Shown: piece by piece, positions 35,869 to 41,343 of the stretch
Layout: each line of letters opens with the position of its first letter
Numbering within the stretch: the first letter of the stretch is position 1
DNA from: Nanobdellota archaeon
GTDB taxonomy: Archaea; Nanobdellota; Nanobdellia; CSSed11-243R1
Length of the DNA: 41,343 nt
Direction of reading: 5' to 3'
Assembly (NCBI GenBank): GCA_021163365.1
Contig: JAGGWW010000030.1
Coordinates: 1 to 41,343 of the forward strand
The notes under the pieces: generated by a model
The model's database searches: none
What the model was told of the DNA's origin: nothing
What the model saw: the letters and a program-made list of their open reading frames with translations, nothing else
Made by a program: the position numbers and the translations under genes

Positions 35869-36975
35869 ATGGGTAAATCTAGATTTTGGTTTGCTGTTGC
35901 TCTAATGATTGGGACTGTTGCTGGAGCGTCTGTTCTTGGTTTTCCATATGTTTTTGCAAAAGTAGGATTTTTAACTGGTTTATTAACGCTTATCATTGTC
36001 GGCTCTGCAGCAACTTTAATGACTCTTTACATTGCTGAGCTTTCTTTAATTGAAAAGAAAAAACATCACCTTGCTGGTTTTGCAAAAAAATACTTTGGAA
36101 ACAAGGGAAAGCTTTTCACCCTTCTTGTTGAAACCTTTGGCATTTATACAGCTTTAATAGCTTATTTGATTGCAGTAGGAATTGCACTTGCAGACCTCTT
36201 AGGTGGAAGCCCAATTGTTCTTGGAACATTATTCTTTGTTATTGTTGCTGCTTTAATCTTGTTTAACATTAAAAGAGTTGCAAAAGTTGACATGTTTTTT
36301 GCTGCACTAAAGATATTCTTGCTTTTGTTTTTCGGAGTTGTTTTCTTTTCATCTGTTAATATTTCAAATGTTAATGTTTTAAACATATCAAAAGTCTTTT
36401 ATCCATTTGGAATTGTTTTGTTTGCGTGCATGGGTTATAATGTTATTCCAGAGATGCTCGATATTTTAAAGGATAAAAGAAAAATAGGTAAAGCAATTTT
36501 AACTGCAATGGTTTTTGTGATTGGTATTTATTTGCTTTTTAGTTATTCCTTGCTTGGTAGTGTTGGAAAAAATGTTAATGAGGTTGCAGTTGTTGGACTT
36601 CCTGCTTTTGGAAAAATTGGTGACTTGTTTGTTTTGATTGCAATAACTATTCCATTTATTGCTCTTGCAGATGCAATAAAACATATTTATACTGTTGATT
36701 TTGGACTTCATAAAAAGCTTTCATGGTTTTTATCTGCTTTTATTCCCTTTATTATTTATGTTTATGTTAAGCTTGGTTTTGTAACATTTTTGCAGATTTC
36801 TGGTACTTATTCTGGTGGTTTAATGGGTTTGCTTACCATGTTCATGGTTCTTAAAGCTCGTCAAAAGAAAAAGAAATCAAGATTTGTTGTGCCTGGCGGA
36901 AATATTCCAATTTATTATTCAATAGCTGTTTTTGCCTTTGGAATAATTTACCAAACTTTGATGTTACTTCTTTGA
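35869..36975 (+). CDS. Aromatic amino-acid/APC-superfamily permease
   Basis: MIGTVAGASVLGFPYVFAKVGFLTGLL; ~11 TM segments. Confidence 0.85.
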   Translation: MGKSRFWFAVALMIGTVAGASVLGFPYVFAKVGFLTGLLTLIIVGSAATLMTLYIAELSLIEKKKHHLAGFAKKYFGNKGKLFTLLVETFGIYTALIAYLIAVGIALADLLGGSPIVLGTLFFVIVAALILFNIKRVAKVDMFFAALKIFLLLFFGVVFFSSVNISNVNVLNISKVFYPFGIVLFACMGYNVIPEMLDILKDKRKIGKAILTAMVFVIGIYLLFSYSLLGSVGKNVNEVAVVGLPAFGKIGDLFVLIAITIPFIALADAIKHIYTVDFGLHKKLSWFLSAFIPFIIYVYVKLGFVTFLQISGTYSGGLMGLLTMFMVLKARQKKKKSRFVVPGGNIPIYYSIAVFAFGIIYQTLMLLL

Positions 36976-37209
36976 CCTTTTTCCTGTTGCTTGTCCAATT
37001 AATTCTCCTATGAATACTCCTGCTATTGTGTATGCAACAACCATTGTTATTCCAACTGTGCCTAAAGAAAGACCTTGCGCTTCCCAATCAGACAAATAAG
37101 GCAATGTTATTCCTGCAATTCTTAAAACATAGAGTACTAAGCCAACTACAAATCCAATTATTCCATCTTTAATCCAAGGTTTTAATTTTTTCCAATATTC
37201 TATGCACAT
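36964..37209 (-). CDS. Small membrane protein
   Basis: 81 aa with two hydrophobic segments; convergent with the permease. Confidence 0.6.
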   Translation of the reverse strand: MCIEYWKKLKPWIKDGIIGFVVGLVLYVLRIAGITLPYLSDWEAQGLSLGTVGITMVVAYTIAGVFIGELIGQATGKRSKK

Positions 37210-37267
37210 AGATTAAAATAATGGGCAATATATTTAATAAATTTTCTAATAGGTTAGAATTCTTTAA

Positions 37268-37387
37268 TCATAGCATGCTTTCTTCAATTACAGTGCCACA
37301 TTTTCTGCAATAAAGTTCCCCTGATTCATTCCTTGCTAATTCACTTGAACCGCATTCTGGACAAAATAACTTTATTTCTCTATTCAT
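37268..37387 (-). CDS. 39-aa stand-alone zinc ribbon protein
   Basis: MNREIKLFCPECGSSELARNESGELYCRKCGTVIEESML; CxxC...CxxC; AGGTGGT Shine-Dalgarno; missing from the track. Confidence 0.75.
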   Translation of the reverse strand: MNREIKLFCPECGSSELARNESGELYCRKCGTVIEESML

Positions 37388-37493
37388 GAGCACCACCTAA
37401 GTAATATAAGAATTTTGCATTTATAAGATTTCTAAAACTCCAATATATAGATTGAATGAGAACTTTTTTATTAATCAAAGAAATTGAAAATTT

Positions 37494-38552
37494 ATGCGAA
37501 TCTTGCATAAGGATGAGAAAACAGGTATTTTTAAGATAAAAATAGATAGTTATGATGATTTATGGATTCTTTCCAGAATAATTCAAAATGGAGATTTTGT
37601 AAGTTCTGAAACAACAAGGGTTGTAAAGAAAACAGAGGAGCAAGAAGGAAAAAGAGTTAAGCTTAAAGTAAAGTTGGTTGTTGAAAAAGTTGAGTTTACA
37701 AAAAATAGTTTAAGAATTCTTGGAAAAATTGTTGAATGTTCAAATCCAAATGTTCCTCATGGCGCATTTCATACAATCTCTCTTGAGCGTGGAAGTGTTT
37801 TAACAATTGAAAAAGAATGGCAAAATTGGCAGATTAAAAGACTTTACGATGCTGTTGAATCAGCTAAGAAGCCAAGAGTTATCTTGTGTGCAGCAGATTA
37901 TGGTGATGCAACAATTGCTTTGCTAAAGGAATTTGGCATTGAGTTTTTAACTGATTTATCAAAAGCTCTTCCAGGGAAAAAGAAAGAAACTCAAAAGCTT
38001 TATGAAAAGGCAAGGGAAGAATTTTTAATTGAGCTTGCAAAGTTGCTTAAAGAGATTTCTGATAATTTAAAGGTAAATAAAATCGTCTTTGGTGGTGTTG
38101 GGTTCTTACCTGAAAATTTTAAGAAAGCTCTTGAAAGGTTTCCAGATTTAAAAAAGAAGGTTTTTATTTTTAAGATTTCAACACATGGCAAAACAGGAAT
38201 TAATGAATTAATAAAAAGAGGCGCTGTTGAAAAGGTTGTTAAAGGTTCAAGAATTTCAGAGGAAACAAGCCTAATTGAAAAGTTTTTTGAAGAAGTTTCA
38301 AAAGACGGCTTGGCAACTTATGGCTTAAATGAAGTAAAAAAAGCAGTTGATTATGGTGCTGTTGAGGTTTTGCTTGTTTCAGATAGTTTTATTCAAGAGG
38401 CAAAAGATAAAGGTGTTTATGATGAATTAAACAAAATAATGGAAGATGCGGAAAAAAATGGAGCCAGGGTTGTAATAATTTCAAACGAGCACGAAGCTGG
38501 TGAGAGGTTTTCAAAAATTCAAATTGGTGCTTTGTTAAGGTTTAAGGTTTAA
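37494..38552 (+). CDS. pelA: mRNA surveillance protein Pelota
   Basis: MRILHKDEKTGIFKIKIDSYDDLWILSRIIQNGDFVSSETTRVVKK; GPAF-type three-domain Pelota/aRF1 fold. Confidence 0.97.
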   Translation: MRILHKDEKTGIFKIKIDSYDDLWILSRIIQNGDFVSSETTRVVKKTEEQEGKRVKLKVKLVVEKVEFTKNSLRILGKIVECSNPNVPHGAFHTISLERGSVLTIEKEWQNWQIKRLYDAVESAKKPRVILCAADYGDATIALLKEFGIEFLTDLSKALPGKKKETQKLYEKAREEFLIELAKLLKEISDNLKVNKIVFGGVGFLPENFKKALERFPDLKKKVFIFKISTHGKTGINELIKRGAVEKVVKGSRISEETSLIEKFFEEVSKDGLATYGLNEVKKAVDYGAVEVLLVSDSFIQEAKDKGVYDELNKIMEDAEKNGARVVIISNEHEAGERFSKIQIGALLRFKV

Positions 38553-38761
38553 TCCTTTTTCAGTTGCCAGATTAAGAAACCCAGGAAGGAAATAACAAAT
38601 GCAATTTCTCCAACAAAATCCATTCTAATTGGAAGCCAATAAACAAATGTCCAATTTACGCTTTCTGGATGAGCAATTTGCATAGCAATAACATAAAGCC
38701 ACACAAGCAGTCCAAATAAAAATCCTGTTTTTGAAATTGCAATTACTACTTGTTTGTTCAT
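38549..38761 (-). CDS. Small membrane protein
   Basis: 70 aa with two TM segments. Confidence 0.6.
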   Translation of the reverse strand: MNKQVVIAISKTGFLFGLLVWLYVIAMQIAHPESVNWTFVYWLPIRMDFVGEIAFVISFLGFLIWQLKKD

Positions 38762-38799
38762 AGAAAAGTTTAAGTATTAATTCTTTTTAAATATATATG

Positions 38800-38902
38800 A
38801 ATGTGGAGAGTAATTTGTGAGCTCTGTGTTGCCTCTGTGTTAAACGGAGGTGATGCAAGGGCACACAGATTACCCACAAAATTGTTTAATACACTCCACA
38901 TT
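38800..38902 (+). ncRNA. Candidate structured ncRNA (extended hairpin)
   Basis: AATGTGGAG/CTCCACATT 9 bp; AATTTGTG/CACAAAATT; TCTGTGTTGCC/GGCACACAGA (10 bp, one bulge); apical CCTCTG/CGGAGG. Intergenic; TATA/BRE-like AGAAAAGTTTAAGTATT ~26 nt upstream. Confidence 0.55.
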
Positions 38903-38909
38903 TGTTGGA

Positions 38910-40067
38910 TTATATGTTTACGCTCGTTCTTATTTTAAACAATACAAAGTATAATGAAGAAAGAGCTGCAATCATAAAACCAATTTTAATTTTAAATGCT
39001 GGTAGTGCAAGAAGAAGTATGAGCATGAAAATTCTTCCTGCGCAAAGAGCAAATTCTCTTAACATCATAAATTCTGTTTCATTGTATTTTTTAGAAACAA
39101 TCGATGAAATTGCAAATAATGGAAGATAAATCATAATAGTGCTAATACCAATTATAAATGTTGTTAAATAAATCACATTCACATTTTTTGAATAGGAAAG
39201 GATTAAAAATGCAGCTGATACAATTGCTCCACCCAATTTAATTAATTTTTTTCCTTCAAATTTGTCTGTAAGTTTTCCAACAATTAGGATTACTGCAAAT
39301 GAGCCAACAAGTAATATTGTAGAAACCAAACCTATTGATACATAAGAGTTTGTAAGTGATAGCATGAGAAATGGAATAAGCAAAAATGTTGAGATTACAA
39401 TTGCTCCTTGAAAGAAATAACCAATGAAATATCTTATATTGTTTTTCAATAACTTCAGCCACATATCTTTCTTTTTACAAGCATAATCCTTTGACAAAAA
39501 AAGAGGAATTAAACTAAGAAATAACAAAGCAATCACAATGCTAAGTAAGTGATGGAATTTTAAATTTGAAATAATGATTCCTCCTATTAATGGTGCTAAA
39601 ACACCTGCAAGTCTTGACGATATCATAAGGTAGCTTGTTTCTTTTCCAGGGCTCTTTTTATGGGAATTCTTAGCAAACACAGCATTTGTTGGAACCCAAT
39701 AAAAGCCATTTGATAAACCTATTAAAGGTGCAATTAAATAAATAAAATTCCCAAGCTTTGGTGCTTCATAAAGAAATAAAAAGAACAATATAAGCAAAGG
39801 AACACTTATCACTATAGTGTGCTTAGTTCCAATCTTGTAACTTGTTTTTGAAGCTATGTACCCCCCTATTGCTTGAAACAAAAACCACGTTATTACAAAA
39901 TAAATAACTTGATTTAATGTGTATCCAATTTTGTATAAATAAATAGGAATAAAAATATTAATCAAAGAAATTGCAAATTTTCTCAAATATAGTGTTAAAT
40001 ATACTTCACTTAATTCTTTGTTTGTTTTCTGAAACCAATGCAGGTTTGTAAATGGCATCTTACACAC
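38910..40067 (-). CDS. MFS transporter
   Basis: Multi-TM; NLHWFQKTNKELSEVYLTLYLRKFAISLINIFIPIYLYKIGYTLNQVIYF; KLTDKFEGKKLIKLGG. Confidence 0.85.
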   Translation of the reverse strand: MCKMPFTNLHWFQKTNKELSEVYLTLYLRKFAISLINIFIPIYLYKIGYTLNQVIYFVITWFLFQAIGGYIASKTSYKIGTKHTIVISVPLLILFFLFLYEAPKLGNFIYLIAPLIGLSNGFYWVPTNAVFAKNSHKKSPGKETSYLMISSRLAGVLAPLIGGIIISNLKFHHLLSIVIALLFLSLIPLFLSKDYACKKKDMWLKLLKNNIRYFIGYFFQGAIVISTFLLIPFLMLSLTNSYVSIGLVSTILLVGSFAVILIVGKLTDKFEGKKLIKLGGAIVSAAFLILSYSKNVNVIYLTTFIIGISTIMIYLPLFAISSIVSKKYNETEFMMLREFALCAGRIFMLILLLALPAFKIKIGFMIAALSSLYFVLFKIRTSVNI

Positions 40068-41336
40068 CTATGGATACAATCTTGTCATCGTTCTTGGGAA
40101 TGGAATTGTGTCCATTATGTGTTCTGCTCCTGTGAGCCACATTACTAACCTTTCTATTCCTAAACCAAATCCAGAATGTGGAACAGTGCCGTATCTTCTT
40201 AAATCAATGTACCATTCATATTCTTCTTTTTTAAGTCCAAATAGTTTTATTGATTCTTCTAATTCTTTTAAGTCGTATATTCTTTCACTTCCACCAGTTG
40301 TTTCACCAACACCTGGCAAAAGTAAGTCTGCTCCTAAAACAACTTTTGGGTCTTTTGGGTCTGGTCTCATGTAAAATGCTTTCATTTCCCTTGGGAAGTG
40401 TGTTATAAACAAAGGTTTTCCAATTTCACCAACAAGTTTTCTTTCATCAGCATCTGTTAAATCATATCCCCATTCTTTTCCAAGCTTTTTAATTGCTTCT
40501 TTGTATGTCATTCTCTTAAATGGTGGTTTTAATTCTTTTAATTCCTTTATATCCCTTCCAAGTTCTTTAAGTTCTTTTTCACACTTTTCAGCTACGTAAT
40601 GCGCAACAAATGTTATGAACTCTTCTTGAAACTTAAGAAGTTCTTCAAATTGCATCCACGCAGCTTCCATTTCATGATGCCAATACTCTGCTAAATGCCT
40701 TCTTGTTCTGCTTTTTTCAGCTCTAAAGCTTGGAGCAATTGTGTATATTTTTTGTAATGCAAATATCATTGCTTCTCCATAAAGCTGCCAAGATTGTGTT
40801 AAATATGCTTTTTTGTCAAAATACTTAACTTCAAAAAGAGTTGAACCTCCTTCACATGCAGCTCCAGTAAAGCTTGGTGCTTGAACTTGATAAAATCCTT
40901 TCTTTTTGTAAAATTCATAAATTGCTTCGAAAACAGCACTGCGCACTTTTAATATTAATGTCATCTTTCTGCTGCGAATCCATAAGTGCCTTACATCTCT
41001 TAAGAATTCTTCACTTTTGTCTTTTGTAATCGGGAACCTTTCTGCTAATCCAACTATTTCAAGCTTTTCTATTTGTATTTCATAACCTCCAGGTGCTCTT
41101 TCATCTTTTTTAACAACACCCCAAATCTTAACTGATGATTCTATTGTTAGTTTTTGTGCTTCGTCCCAATATTTAGAATCTGGCTTTATTGCTGTTTGTA
41201 TAACTCCAGAATCATCTCTTATTAAAAAGAATGAAACTGTTTTTTGCTTTCTCTCCCTGTAAACCCACCCTCTAATTGCAACTTTTTCTCCTGTGTGTTT
41301 TCCATCTAATATTTCACCAATTTCAACAAATTCCAT
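40068..41336 (-). CDS. asnS: Asparaginyl-tRNA synthetase (class IIb)
   Basis: OB-fold VAIRGWVYRERKQKTVSFFLIRD; CEGGSTLFEVKYFDKKAYLTQSWQLYGEAMI; APSFRAEKSRTRRHLAEYWHHEMEAAW; HSGFGLGIERLVMWLTG. Confidence 0.92.
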   Translation of the reverse strand: MEFVEIGEILDGKHTGEKVAIRGWVYRERKQKTVSFFLIRDDSGVIQTAIKPDSKYWDEAQKLTIESSVKIWGVVKKDERAPGGYEIQIEKLEIVGLAERFPITKDKSEEFLRDVRHLWIRSRKMTLILKVRSAVFEAIYEFYKKKGFYQVQAPSFTGAACEGGSTLFEVKYFDKKAYLTQSWQLYGEAMIFALQKIYTIAPSFRAEKSRTRRHLAEYWHHEMEAAWMQFEELLKFQEEFITFVAHYVAEKCEKELKELGRDIKELKELKPPFKRMTYKEAIKKLGKEWGYDLTDADERKLVGEIGKPLFITHFPREMKAFYMRPDPKDPKVVLGADLLLPGVGETTGGSERIYDLKELEESIKLFGLKKEEYEWYIDLRRYGTVPHSGFGLGIERLVMWLTGAEHIMDTIPFPRTMTRLYP

Positions 41337-41343
41337 GCTATCA

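Noticed and set aside
38800-38902. Interpretation of the structured element as box C/D sRNA, 5S rRNA or SRP RNA
   Set aside because: GUGAUGC resembles a C box but there is no CUGA D box; no 5S CCGAAC loop or SRP helix 8 motif; left as unclassified.

Overview
Low-GC, gene-dense archaeal chromosome segment. I infer a DPANN-type genome because the genes are compact, archaeal information-processing genes dominate, and there is a mix of leaderless and GGTGAT Shine-Dalgarno starts. Recognisable content: a long superoperon (Rpp30, Pop5, proteasome alpha, SBDS, Rrp4, Rrp41, FAU-1, Rrp42, RpoK, enolase, S2, DUF192); L7Ae, S28e, L24e and Adk; aIF5B; GluRS, RNase J and a phosphohexomutase; Pelota; AsnRS; and several transporters. 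The most unusual items are: (1) a 230-bp tRNA-Leu(UAG) gene interrupted by three introns that resemble one another and also resemble the intron of the nearby tRNA-Glu(CUC), so four related insertions sit in two tRNA genes at three positions; (2) an uncharacterised operon with a MoxR-type AAA ATPase, a zincin+vWA protein, small helical proteins and membrane proteins, next to an AbrB-PhoU-like regulator, whose promoter shares a palindromic operator-like motif with a kinase-like gene and another orphan gene; (3) a tandem winged-HTH array gene split by a 1-nt frameshift at an A7 tract; (4) a strongly structured ~103-nt intergenic element (candidate ncRNA); (5) two nucleotidyltransferase-based toxin-antitoxin-like loci. 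All family assignments come from reading motifs by eye. No database search was run.
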